Shown: piece after piece, positions 11,124 to 22,599 of the stretch
Numbering within the stretch: the first letter of the stretch is position 1
Layout of the letters: the number at the start of each line of letters is the position of its first letter
Assembly: GCA_019426215.1 (NCBI GenBank)
Contig: CM033408.1
Location: 20,776,375-20,840,374 of the forward strand
DNA from: Buddleja alternifolia
Taxonomy: Eukaryota > Streptophyta > Magnoliopsida > Lamiales > Scrophulariaceae
Direction: 5' to 3'
DNA: 64,000 nucleotides
Notes under the pieces: model-generated
What the model saw: only the letters and a program-made list of their open reading frames with translations
The model's database searches: none
What the model was told of the DNA's origin: nothing
Made by a program: the position numbers and the translations under genes

Positions 11124-12804
11124 ACCTCAAAGCACAAAGTCAAGCTAATGACTATAAACAAGCGCTTCTTGGGAGGCAACCCAAGTTTGTAAGTTTTCTT
11201 TTCGTTGTGCTTTCATTTTTGTTTTGTTTAGTTTGTTTCTTTATGTTGTGTTCAAGCATGCACTTTTGGCATGCTTTTCTTAAGTCTTGATGGTTTGTAT
11301 TGTGAGTGCATAACATGTAGTAGACGAGTTTTGCTTTGGAACATCTTTCGCGGCGGATTTGAGCTTAGAGCGGATCTCACGTGATTAAGGGTTGCTTTTT
11401 AGCACCCTTGTTGTAAGTACTCTCGTTTACTCCCCTTTTGAGTATGTATGATTGCATCAACATTGAGGGCAATGTGAAGTGTGTGTGTGTGGGGGGGGGG
11501 GATTATCTATATGTCGTGTGATCTTGTTTTTAGCTCAAATTTGTGGGAACCGTTGCTATTGCATGTGTTTTGTGCTATTTTGTGAGAAAAATCAAGCATA
11601 ACAAAATTTTGTTCTTGGATATTAGCTTGCCAATTAGTGCAATTAGACTTAAGAACTCGAGACAATGTCATGATATCTTGTACGTTTCTATTAATGGTCT
11701 AAAATGAAAAAATTACACATCTTGATTATGCTCATTTCAACCTTAGTTGAGAGTCAATCTTCCTTAGATGATACATGTTGCACATAAGTCGAAGGTATAG
11801 GGATTGAAAAGGGTTCCCCATCCCGAGACATGTGAGGAGCATCCTTGGATATATTAACCTAAATTTTTCATATTGTTTAGAGATGATTAGTTGCTTATGG
11901 GTTCATAATTGTGTTAAATGAATAAATGATTGAGATGAGATTGGTATGATCTCAAAAATTTGGTCAGCCCAACGAGTATTGGAGGTCACCAAAGTACCAT
12001 TGCCTATATACTATACTCGTTGAGCCAATTTGAGCTTTGCTCAAGCCAATCGGGAATGAGTTGAATAAAAGACCTCGTTCTATCTCGTGGCCATTGCCAC
12101 TCGGGTGATTAAGTTCGTAGGAGTGTCTTAACACTTAGCACCCTAAAATCGTCCAGTTTGGGAGTTGTTGACCTAAAGCCCGTTACATGGGTGGTAAAGA
12201 AGATCTAAAGGGGTAGAACATTACACGGGGCCATATGTTGAGTATAAGGTTAAATCGTTTCAAAACGTGAAATGTCAATGTAAAGTGAATGAAAATGAAC
12301 ACAATTTAACCTTAAAGTTGCTTATGATTCGATAAGCTTTATGATCTATAGAAAGTTGGTAGATATGGGGAATGTTTCCTAACATGGTAGGGATGCCTTT
12401 CGATCATAATGCCCTAGATCTTATCACACTACACCCTTTGGAAATTGGTTCGATTCTAGGAGTTCAATGAGCATTGTCTTAATTTGTGTACATATTATTG
12501 AGTTTTATTGTCACTTGATTTGTGTCATTGCATCATAGTTCTTATTTCAAGTTGTCTATGTTGGTTTGAGCCCTTCGATTTTTTGGATATATCGCATGCA
12601 AACGCTCATGAGACTACAACTCGTCCTTTGAGGTAACTCAAGGGTTCAAAGGCTTGTTGCACCTTTCTAAGTGCAACCGTTTACTCCACGAAAGTGAGTT
12701 AGGTAGTTTTTCTTTTTCTTTTTTCCTTTGGTTGATGATGTTGATCGTGCCCTATAGCTTTTATTGCTCGAGGTCGAGTAGTTGATAAGTGTGTGTGTGT
12801 GTGT
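11124..12804 (+). other. Element B 3' noncoding region with conserved hairpin block
   Basis: No coding potential. The block 11137-11194 (AAGTCAAGCTAATGACT, then CTTGGGAGGCAACCCAAG at 11168-11185, a 6-bp stem with a 6-base loop) is shared with element D at 44525-44581. Further matches to element D (GAGCATGCACTTTTGGCAT; ACATTGRGGRCAATGT; a CACATAAGTCGA block) continue downstream. A G-run sits at 11491-11500. Confidence 0.7.
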
Positions 12805-12814
12805 GGGAGGGGGG
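12805..12814 (+). promoter_or_regulatory. Polypurine tract of element B
   Basis: GGGAGGGGGG directly before the 3' LTR, preceded by a (GT)n run. This is the expected primer position for plus-strand DNA synthesis. Confidence 0.75.
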
Positions 12815-14172
12815 TGATAGGAGTCATTTTTACGTGTCTTTTTAGTCCGCTGGGTTTATATTTTAGATCCATTTATTGCCTAAATCTTGCCACATTTGCG
12901 TTTAATCCATGCGTTAAGTGACTTCAGGCCTTAAATGGATGTAAATGAAGAAAAGGGCAAAAGATAGCGTATCAAACGAATTCAAGATGGATGCTTCGCA
13001 GACACTTTAGCCACGCCCAGGCGCCATTCACAATGAAGAAGACCCCAGCCACGGAGTGTGGCGCCTAGGCACGAGTCCATCTGTGCCCGAGCGCTGCCCC
13101 ATCCGCGCCTAGGCACCCCCAGACTTTTTCCCCAAGCTAGCATTGACACGTAGGCGGCGCCTAGGCGCCGATTCACCCGCGCCTGGGCGCCTCTGTAACC
13201 CTTTTTGAAGTGTATAAAAGCCAAATTCCAGCACATTGTTAAGGGTTCGGATTTTGGAGTTTGGAGATCATTTTCTGAGATTTGAGCCAACTTTTCATCA
13301 CTCTTTGAAGGAGAAGAAGTGGAATTGAGCTACAGATTGAAGTTCCAAGCAAGGATTTATCATCAACCAAGCCTTAGGGAGTTTTACTTGTTTTCTTTGC
13401 ATTTTTATGTTCATAACTATGTATATGATTGTTTTAGATCTTCTTAAACTATTAATGATGAGCTAATTTTGTAGAACTAAGGCCATGCGAAGGTCGAATT
13501 TATGAGTTCGTATATATGAAGTGATCTTTTGTATTAATTCTCCTGTGCTTTGTGTGTTAATTTTGTGCTTTTATGTCAATCATATGCTTGATCATCATAT
13601 GCTTGCTATTTTGCCTAATCTAGTCATTCGAGAGAAGATAGGTTAGGGTTCAAAGGAATTAAAACATCATCCGTAAAAAAATGAGGAATTGCCCTACAGA
13701 TAGGTAGGGATTCTCGGGTGCTGTAATCCGAATTTATCCGGGGAAATTCTACAACGTAAATGCGTGGTTATTGATTAGATTCTCGGATAGACATATTTAG
13801 AGAACCGTCAATTAATCATAGGATTATTATGAGCCGAGACATCGGGTAATAATTAATTAAGAAATTTTCACCAAAGCAATAGGAGTCTAATAATTCGAAG
13901 AGTATCTCATATATATTAACGAGTAAATACAGTTGTAGCATGTACCTTAGTCGCTTTATCATACGTGAGGTTTAATCCATAGCTCATTTCCTCTTTTGTT
14001 CTTCATTTGTTCAATCAATTGCTTGCACTTTACTTTAATTGTCTTTTCTTTTATCAAAACTCATAAACTAGAATTCAAGTCCTTGTGGTTCGACAACCCG
14101 GACTTTTTGTCCATCTATCACTACACACGACTAGTATACTTGCTATCAAGCACGTTAAGTTCTAGCGTGTCA
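12815..14172 (+). repeat. 3' LTR of element B (1,358 bp)
   Basis: Begins TGATAGGAGTC and ends GCGTGTCA. It lacks about 26 bp relative to the 5' LTR in the GC-rich part. The palindrome GGCGCCTAGGCGCC occurs at 13156-13169. The visible base differences between the LTRs indicate an insertion that is not very recent. Confidence 0.93.
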
Positions 14173-14177
14173 TATAT

Positions 14178-15524
14178 CAATCCTTTTATGGTTCTTTAAT
14201 TATCTATAATTATATGCAGTACTTGATAGAGTCTCAAGGGTCATTGATGAGCTATGGGAATGATCACATACACTAGGTGTCAATTGTAGAATGTTCTCCA
14301 AAGTTGTGATCCTAAATTCGTTCCAATTCATAAAGACATGAGAATAATAAAATTCATAGCCTTGTCAAGGCTTGCTCATACAACATTTTCATAGTGAGAG
14401 TGTCATGTTTAGTGGGTATTGATTGGGGATTAGTGTACACATAACGGGTCTATACTTGGAGGTGTAAGACTGAACACCCGACAGGATTCCATGTTGGTTT
14501 CATGTCGAACTTGGAATCCTAAGGGTTACGTAGTGTGAAATTCATCCTTAAGACCTGACATGTCATGGTTGCAACGTGTGCGACCCACTATGCTTTGACT
14601 AATACAAGATCCCAAGAGAATCACAAGACGAGATAATGTTGGGTATAGTCTAGTTGTACGATGAAACAAATGACATCAACAGGGGATTCATTTACTGTAC
14701 GATACCATAATATTTCCTATATTGTACTGAAGAGGACGATCTTTGCAGCTCGAGCAAGCTATTAGTTCGTCTTCATCAGCTAGGCTGATTCGACCATGTA
14801 TTGAGTTTGTTACGAAACAACCCAAAAATATATCATGGCTATAAAAACCCCTATGAGTATTTTTGTAATTAGATAGTACATGCAACATGCCCACATGTGC
14901 TTCGCTTTTAAATTTTATTTGTTTGCTTCCACTGAGTTTGCCCATGATTGGGTGAAGATACGCTTTCAGTGGTACCATAGCTAAGGTTTCGCACTCGAAT
15001 TATTTTATGTGATTATGTGCTTTTAAATTTCGGGTTTATGAGCTTGTAAATTAATTTTGCATAAGTTTGATTATTTATCTTGGGATCAATTTTTTATTAT
15101 ATCTCAAATTGATATTTCTTTTGAAAAACCTATTTAAACCCGAAATATCTGCCAAAATTTTGTTGGATGATTTTATGATGAACCAATGATGGTGAGGCAG
15201 CGTAAAATTGCAATGAAGCCATTCACCACCATCGTCATCATTGGATTCCTAGAAAAGTTGCCATGAGTGCGGTACAGTCGTGGCGTTGCAGTCAAGGTGT
15301 GATTCACGGCTACATTGTGTAGCGTCACCTGTCCATCCAGCAAAAATGGGACAACGGACATGCCACCTCGTGGCCACGCGTGCGCCGCTATTGTTGTGCA
15401 GTCCGCGACCGCACATCACTCGGTTTGTTCGGGGTTCTACCCCGTATAGACGTCTAAGCCATCCGCCTATGTGGAGGCAGCCTCTTAGGGAAGCCCTTAT
15501 TTTAATTTTGGCACCTAAATTATA
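14178..15524. other. No gene recognised; repeat-like sequence
   Basis: 14230-15000 has the texture of a degraded LTR (phrases such as GTGTAAGACTGAACACCCGACAGG), but no second copy lies in the window. 15180-15500 is a GC-richer patch whose short open frames show no recognisable domain. Confidence 0.3.
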
Positions 15525-15664
15525 GGCTATGTTTGGTTATGTTTTCAAGTCATATTTGGTCCAAAATTCCCGCCAAACAATGTTTGTTTCACACAATATT
15601 TCATAAAAAATACACAACTTTTTTCATCCAAAAAAACATAATCATTATTTTTCATCTTTATCTC

Positions 15665-15866
15665 ACTTTGTCCTCTATCTCATTCTCTCTCCTCTATTTT
15701 TTATACAAAAAATTTCTCTCTCCTCTTAATATCCACTATCTCACTCTTTTCTCTTTATCCCCCTCTCCATCCCCCTCTCCTCTTTCTCTCTCTCTCCTCA
15801 CTCTCTCTCTTCTCTCTCCTCACTCTTTCTCTTCTCTTTGACCGTGTCTCTTTTTTTTTTTTTTTT
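15665..15866 (+). repeat. CT-rich low-complexity tract ending in poly(T)
   Basis: Mostly CTCTCT/TCTCTC with interruptions, then a run of T from about 15850. It lies inside the TIR element. Confidence 0.85.
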
Positions 15867-16267
15867 GTAATGTTTTGTCATATCTTTGATCGTGTACCAT
15901 TAAACTTTAAAATAGAAAAAAAATTATTTGTTTGTAATTCTATCATGAGAAATAGTATTGATAAAACATAAATTAAAATTTGTGGAGTTTTCTAAAGTAA
16001 AACTTTCAAATTTTGTTTTTCAAATTAGTTATAGTGAAAGTATTTGGATTTATATATTTCTATGTTTATATACATATATATGTTATTTGTACATATTATT
16101 TTAAAGTTTTACTTATTTTTTATGTGTGTGGCTGTGCATAATTTATCTCATTGCTAAATTTGTGATTTGATTGTGTGTGTGGATCGAGAAATGCATGTGT
16201 GTTACCCATATTTATATGTGTATGTTTTCTTAATGTATATTATGTGGGAAAAAAAAGGTCTTGGGAC

Positions 16268-16339
16268 GGTCAAAGGCAATTTGACCACGGTCAACTCGGG
16301 TTTGACCGAGTCAACCGCGTGGTCAACACGGATTTGACC
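16268..16339. promoter_or_regulatory. Cluster of seven W-box cores (TTGAC/GTCAA)
   Basis: GGTCAA at 16268, 16289 and 16321, GTCAA at 16310, TTGACC at 16281, 16302 and 16334: seven cores in 72 bp on both strands. TTGAC(C/T) is the binding core of WRKY transcription factors. It may be a functional cluster or a decayed palindromic repeat; activity is not shown by sequence. Confidence 0.55.
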
Positions 16340-16602
16340 GCATGAATAGTGACTTGAAGCAAGGGTTTCTTATCTCGTGGTTTTGGTTTGGATTTGGTAA
16401 TTGATTTGTAGTAGGAGTGACCTAATTATCTAAGAATAAGATTGTATTTTAATAATTTTTAAAATAAATTACTTATTAATATTTTTCTTATAAATTAAAT
16501 AAAAAAAGGAAAAAAAAGAAAAAAGAAGAGGGGGGGGGGGAGACTGTTCATCGTCTTCCCCAATCTCCCCCAACCCCCCCTCACACCCCTTTCCCACGCG
16601 CG

Positions 16603-16870
16603 CGCACACACACACACAGTTACACGCACACACAAACACACACAATTACACACACAGTCACACGCACACACAAACACACAATTACACACACAGTCACACA
16701 CGCACACTGTTACACGCACTCTCGCACACGCTGATACATATATATATATATATGAATATATATACTTTTCTTTTAATTATATATCAACTATTATTAACAC
16801 TATTACTTATATATATGTATGTGTATATATATATATATATACTTTTCTTTTAATTTTATATAAACTACTA
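16603..16870. repeat. (CA)n and (TA)n microsatellite region
   Basis: CACACA-rich tract with interspersed TTACACGC from 16603 to 16720, then TATATA runs to about 16842. It lies inside the TIR element. Confidence 0.85.
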
Positions 16871-17212
16871 TTACTACTATTACACATATATATATGTACA
16901 CTAATATATATACATACACACACTACTATTACTTACATATATATTTATCTATATAATAATTATTTCAATCTCAATATTATATTATAATTTTTAATTATTG
17001 ACAGACAAAAACTTATATGATTTGACAGCTACAGTAATTTATATTCCCTCTGAAAACAAAACCAAACACTATCTCACCAAAAAATCACTCAAAAACCAAC
17101 TCCCAAAACATAACCAAACATTATCCCATCAAAATTGCACGTGTCCCCATAAAATTTTCACCAATAATTTTCACCAAAATACCATCCTAAAACATAACCA
17201 AACATAGCCATA

Positions 17213-18979
17213 ATTTTTGAAAACATTGAGTTATTTTTGTAATTTCGAAGTTTAGGAAATTTACAATTATTAAAAATATGTTTTTTATGCAATTTTTGGA
17301 AAAAGAAAAAATTAAGTATTTTCTTTAATTTCTGATTTTTGAAAAATTAGTATTTTTTTGGTATTTTCTTAAAACATTTTTCGAAATTAAGATGATCCCT
17401 TGATTTTTAATTAAATAGAATGCAGTTTAATAGACGATAAATTTAGTATGTTGTTTTGAGATTTATAGCATGATCTTATGTGCCTTATGTGGTAGTTGAA
17501 TTGCGAGTCATGGGTTGTACTAGATTAGTCTATAAACTGGGCACTTGGATAGATTGTAATTTCAATTTTGAGAGTAGGTGATGTTTTCTTTATCATAATT
17601 GTGATTTTTGAAGACCAAGAAGAAAGTAGGCGTTCAAGATAGATCTTGAAGACCTTAGTGTAGGATTCGAGCCCTAGTATAGCTTTAGTGTTATTACCTT
17701 ATGGCTCTGGTGACCCTCTTAGGAAGCTCACGGCAAGATCACATTACTTTACTGTCTGAGCATGCTAGTGTAGAATTATCTATTTTATTTTTTTTTAATG
17801 CTTTGTGCGTGATCATTAAAACAAGAGAATTAATATGGTAAGACTTGCATTTGAATTCCCTCAATTCAAGATAATTAAATCCATTAACGGAGCACTTTTG
17901 GACTGGGTGTCCTTAATTCCATCATTAATAGCAATGTAATCGACCTTGAAAAGTTTTGTGAACTGGCCATGAGTCATGGATACACTGAATACATTAGAGG
18001 CAATTATATTAGTTAGGTCTTCTTAACGACATGTTATTGATCAACTAGAAGTGCACATGGGAATTAACAACTCAAAGACTGTTCATAAGTTGTTGGGCGT
18101 TTGAATTGGATAATTAACCATGAATATTTGATCAATTGAATTTAACACAGATTAATGTATGGGCTCACGTTCTTGGCCTTAACACCTTATATGATTTGTA
18201 CTCATTCGTGTAACATAAATCCCAGTTTGCTTTGCTCCCCAAAATGGAAAAAAAAAAAAAAAAAAACATCGACAACAATACATATTTTTATCCGTTGTCT
18301 TCAATATGACACTTGAAAGGACTCAACCTATACATAATTTTTAGTTATTATACTAATCTAATTATTCATGTACTTACATAGTTATATTTTGTTCGCTCTA
18401 AAATACGACCAGAAAATATGATTTATATGTACACGAACTTATATACAAATTTTCCCATGACCTAAATAAATTATTGTAGATTTAAAACTCAACCAACAAC
18501 TTGTAAAAACTAACAGTAACTCAGCTCAGTGGCAATCGTATGCGCAACGTTGTTGGCATTTTCAGTTCTCTTTCAATTCGATCCAAAATATATTCGTTAG
18601 ACCTTTCTCGGCTAGAGGAAGTGTTACCTCTCGATCTTCTTCCAAACCAATTTTATAAAGAATCCTATCCATTTCAGATGGAACTTCAGTTAATAACATT
18701 TAGTCAAGAGTAAAATCGTAAAACTGGGGAAGATGACATGCCAAAGCTTGGGTAATTCAATGATTGACCCCGTCCAATGGTCTTAGTGTATATTCTATCT
18801 CTTTAACACAAGTATATGCAAATTGCACACAAGACGCTGTACTACATGAGAGAGATACACACTAATATCATTGGACTTGATCTAAAATAAACTTTTCACC
18901 ACATCAGCATAACCCAGAAACAAGAGTCCGTTGCCCCATTGAACCTAATGCCAGATACACTTCTCATTCACACGTATAA
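17213..18979. other. Intergenic sequence, no gene recognised
   Basis: Mostly unclassified AT-rich sequence. A poly(A) run lies near 18249-18267, followed by GACAAC...GTTGTC words of the kind seen in CACTA transposon ends, too weak to call. A 45-codon minus-strand open stretch (18699-18562) has a protein-like composition but matches nothing I recognise. Confidence 0.3.
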
Positions 18980-19324
18980 TTGCGTCTATGCGCGCATCGT
19001 GTGTTTTGTGTGTGGAGAGAGAGAGGGAAAGATGGAGAGAGATCCGAAAATACCAGAGAACTTTTTATACAGATAGCAAAGCTAAATCACCATACAGACT
19101 TGAGTCTAGTTTTAACAGTTGACTCATTACAAGCCTTCATGCTCTTTGAAAACACTCGGAAACAAGCTACAACAACATATATACAGTGCTAAGTGCGCGC
19201 ACACACAACACACACACTCTTTAACTTGGCACATCCTCATCCACAGTCAAGTAGAAAATTCCGATGGACAGCATTTATAGCCGTCTCAGACCAAGCCCTC
19301 ACGAAAAATGAGCCTCCTTAAATT

Positions 19325-19428
19325 TCACAGGTCGTAAGGAGGAGGAGGGCTCCTGGGTCCAACTCCATTAGCCTTTTCATAAGCAAATGATGCTGACCTC
19401 CTACGAAATCGAAATGCCTCTCTTCCGC
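19325..19428 (-). CDS. DRM1-like: DRM-like gene exon 3 and stop
   Basis: The acceptor is GTGCAG|GCGGAAG. It encodes residues 95-128 (FRFRRRSASFAYEKA..., ending PPPPYDL) and the TGA at 19327-19325. The 34-codon C-terminus is typical of the family. Confidence 0.88.
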
Positions 19429-22400
19429 CTGCACCTGATTCAACATCATACAGAATTAAAACTAACGGTTTGGAATAATATTATACCACTCCGTAAACAA
19501 ATGCTGATAAGACGACATTGATACACTGTTACACAATGTTGCAAAATCCTATACCATGGTCAGATAAGTTACTTCACACCTTAGGAAGTAATATAAACAG
19601 ATTTTGTGTAAATATGCTATTCCGCTGTACCTCCGTCTCCCATATAGTAAAATTCACTCTCCACTACTTGTACATATACTGATTGGGATAGATTAATTAT
19701 ATAAATCTATATATTTATTTTTGTTGCGTCCTTTCTCAATCATTGTGCTAAATAGCTAACACAGCCAAGTTTTAAGCTTTTTTTAATACCATTAAATAAT
19801 ACTAAAAGCTACTATCAAACACTCCTTCGAGAATCTTTCGACGTGTTATTGATTGTATATGGAACAATTCTATATATGTTAAAATAATGGCATGGAACCC
19901 TTTCCAATTTATATGCATAGTATCTTCAGATTTCAAATTAGAATTTCAGAATCTTGTTACAAGTAATACATATAAAGTTTACGCAATATATCCAAATCCT
20001 TCACATGATCCCACTTTTCTCGTAACCTTAATAATACCAAAAAAAACATTCAGCAACTTTTTGGCCTTATTAACAAGATTATTTCAATTCTTGTTATATA
20101 ATCCAAATGAATACACAAAATTCTCCCCCTACCTTATAGCGATCCAAGTGTTAAAAAATAGCACATCAGTTCATCAATCTAGCATTTGACAGGCACAAAT
20201 ATCTTGGTCTCATCGGTCAACTTTAGTATAACACTTGGATAAAAAAATAAACATATTGGAAGTATCAGAAAATCACATATCAGCTTCAAGATCCTATAGT
20301 AATAAAAGAGTCGGAATACCCTATTTTAGTATGTCTAACGTTTTGACCGGATGTGTATGTATTGACGTGACCCTTGACCCAATTGCATCCATAAGTGTGT
20401 TGGGCTAGGAGCTAGGCCTTTTCCAACTTAGGATTATCATATGATATTTATCATGAACTACATCTCTAAATAGGATGTATATTCGTAAATATCAAAGATA
20501 TTGCGGCATCTTTTCTCTCCGGTAAAACTCCATCGCTCTTCAATCTCCAAAAACATGTTCTCTCTCTATCCGTTCTTGGACATATGTAATGAATTACTCT
20601 AATAGTTGATCAACCATGACGAGGAGAGAGTACTATTATGGGTTCGTAACAAGGAAAAATGAAGGCTAGTTCATAAATTGTAATTGAATCAAGCCGAGGT
20701 GGATATGCATGGATCAATAATTCCGCTATGTATAGGTATAGGTAAACCAGATCTACACTTAAAAAAAAAAAACCCCAGATCTACACTTTAAAAAAAAAAA
20801 CCCAGATCTACACTTTAAAAAAAAAAAACCAGATCTACACTTAAAAAAAAAAACCAGATCTACACTAAAATGACATGTGTTTAGAGAAATGTTCTGTACA
20901 AGTAGTAATTTTTTACCAATTTGTCACTAGTTTTTGATATGTTAAGCTATCTACTTCACAAATCAAATCAAATGCATTTGTTGCGTAAAATTGTTATCAA
21001 AATTAAAATAAGTGAGAAAATAGTAAAAATAGCGATGGAATATCTCACTGACGTGTTCATATTTTTTCATTTCCCAAGGGCCATAGGACAAGACTAATTC
21101 TTGAATTAGTGTTAGGTGCATTATTTGCCTTTGGCAGTGCTATACCTGTTCAATGAATTCATTTTCCAACAACTTCTTTACTACGCAATGCCTCGTCAAG
21201 AAAAGGACATAATCTAGTGTATAACGCAACAATTATTGAGTGGGATTACCTACATATAATTAATAGTCCAAAATATGTCATTTTCTTAAGCCCTACTCAA
21301 AATAAAATAATCTCATCCAACACAACTTGTATTATGGCCTTGGATTCTCCGCAAATAAAAAACACTAGCAGATATCCTCTAATGACCAAATTACCCCTCT
21401 GAAAGTCAAGCCCGACAATGGTTGGTGGGTCGTGTCCGTCATGATATGACCCAATTACCCTCGCCCCCATTCCAAAGATCCTTCTAGACCAGCCAATTAT
21501 TTTGGCTAAGCAACTTATGAATCTTCGGATAATGCTAATTTTGGTTAAGCACCTTATGAATCTTCGGGTAATTCTAGTGAGTTCACGTCTTGACCACACT
21601 CAAATTTATTCACAAGCTAGATCAACCCTACTTATTATAGGATTGGTTACACATTTTATTATGAATCTTCGGGTAATTCTAGTGAGTTCACGTCTCGACC
21701 ACATTCAAGTTTATTCACAAGCTAGATCAACCCTACTTATTATAGGATTGGTTACATATTTTATAAAATACAATTTGGATGTGACCGAGCCGAAAAGAAG
21801 CTAGAATTATCCTGAATCTTCCTATTTGAGCTGACGTAACATCTTATTACCATAACAATAATTGGAATTGGAATTGGTATTGAAACAATTATTAAAAAAC
21901 AAAAGAAAAGAAAGGAGTTGGTATTTAAAGATTTTACCGGCGAAAGGAGATACCGGAGGAGTAGAGCCGGCGGGGGAAACCGGCGGAGAATCTTTAGAAA
22001 GCGTTTGCGGTGGCTTTACTATCATTATGCTTCTCGTCACTCTCGTCGCTTCCTCCGCCGCTTCTTCTCCCATTGATCTTCGACTGTTACCAACTTCCGC
22101 TTCTACTCCACAAAACAAAACAGAAAACATTGATATTAATATCAGATTCCAACCAAATTGAAGCAGATCAAGCTACAATACGCATCTATTACAAACTAGA
22201 ATCAATCAACTATTAAGTCGGTGCCACTAGAGAAACAAATCACACACGTGATAAAATTGAACACATGACATCTAGTTCCCGACGTTTCAATTTTACCACT
22301 AGGCCAAGATTATCGTATCTTAGCATCATCCACATATTATTAAACAGTTGATAAATTCATTAGAAGAATGTATATAATTATTGTTAACAATTGGGGCTAT

Positions 22401-22562
22401 AGATAGATATAGCAAGAGCTGCATATATATATATATATATATACCCTTGCCGGCGGAGTTAGATCCGAAGCTAAAAGTGGCGTGTTTTCTTAATTTGCCA
22501 AGGCCACTGTCGGGCGGAGGGCCTGCAACGGTGTCGTCCCATAGCTTATCAAGCAACCCCAT
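19325..22562 (-). CDS. DRM1-like: Dormancy/auxin-associated (auxin-repressed, DRM1/ARP) family protein, three exons
   Basis: Joining 22562-22445, 22102-21938 and 19428-19325 gives 387 nt, 128 residues plus stop. The N-terminus MGLLDKLWDDTVAGPPPD (residues 1-18) and LGKLRKH (21-27) are the family signature. VTRSIMIVKPP (61-71), SPAGSTPPVSPFAGG (82-96) and FRFRRRSASFAYEKA (100-114) match the Arabidopsis At1g56220-type branch, whose members are about 130-140 residues, so the protein looks complete. Splice junctions obey GT/AG and keep frame (both introns in phase 1 and 1). These are small, Ser/Pro-rich, probably disordered proteins of unsettled biochemical role; their transcripts rise in dormant buds and carbon-starved tissue and fall with auxin. 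Intron 1 is 342 nt. Intron 2 is 2,509 nt and holds tandem repeats. No stop or frame damage is seen. Confidence 0.9.
20746..20868. repeat. Five-copy tandem repeat in intron 2 (CCAGATCTACACTT + A-run)
   Basis: Five units of CCAGATCTACACTT(T) separated by 9-12 A residues. The last unit ends in AAAATG. A-run length varies between units, as expected from replication slippage. Confidence 0.9.
21556..21765. repeat. 105-bp tandem duplication in intron 2
   Basis: 21556-21660 and 21661-21765 are nearly identical (ATGAATCTTCGGGTAATTC...). A shorter third copy of the start lies at 21517. Confidence 0.9.
21938..22102 (-). CDS. DRM1-like: DRM-like gene exon 2
   Basis: The acceptor is GTAG|AAGCGG after a T-rich stretch; the donor is GCCG|GTAAAA. 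It encodes residues 40-94 and the first base of codon 95, including the VTRSIMIVKPP and SPAGSTPPVSPF motifs. A neighbouring AG four bases upstream is an alternative acceptor but would break the frame. Confidence 0.85.
22423..22443. repeat. (TA)n microsatellite at the intron 1 donor site
   Basis: Uninterrupted TA repeat immediately after the donor GT of the DRM-like gene on the minus strand. Confidence 0.9.
22445..22562 (-). CDS. DRM1-like: DRM-like gene exon 1 (coding part)
   Basis: The ATG is at 22562-22560 in context CCACATGGGG. It encodes residues 1-39 plus the first base of codon 40. The donor is AAGG|GTATAT; the intron opens directly into a (TA)n run. Confidence 0.88.
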
Positions 22563-22599
22563 GTGGGCACGCGCAGTATAAAGCAGGTCAGGCGAATTA

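Larger units (their letters stand above)
7067..14172 (+). mobile_element. Complete Athila-like Ty3/gypsy element B, gag-protease only (non-autonomous)
   Basis: Two direct LTRs (7067-8450 and 12815-14172), an Asp-tRNA primer site after the first and a purine tract before the second define the element. The 5-bp target duplication TATAT (7062-7066 and 14173-14177) shows an intact insertion. Inside are gag and an aspartic protease, then about 1.7 kb of noncoding sequence. There is no reverse transcriptase, RNase H or integrase, so it must depend on an autonomous partner for movement, like the group known as TR-GAG elements. Confidence 0.9.
15525..17209. mobile_element. Non-autonomous TIR DNA transposon (PIF/Harbinger-like ends)
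   Basis: The ends are perfect inverted repeats over 20 bp: GGCTATGTTTGGTTATGTTT at 15525 and its complement ending at 17209, flanked by the 3-bp duplication ATA (15522-15524, 17210-17212). GGCTATGTTTGG-type ends with 3-bp duplications fit PIF/Harbinger/Tourist elements. At 1.7 kb it is long for a MITE. There is no transposase frame. The interior is low-complexity DNA (CT, CA and TA tracts) plus a cluster of W-box words. Confidence 0.75.

Noticed and set aside
15280..15525. 81-residue open frame in a GC-richer patch
   Set aside because: No domain, no homologous copy in the window and no splice or promoter context.
16495..16719. Cys/Val-rich small open frame
   Set aside because: It is a translation of the CA microsatellite.
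18562..18699. 45-codon minus-strand open frame near the 3' side of the DRM-like gene
   Set aside because: Protein-like composition but no recognised family and no splice context. Left as unexplained.
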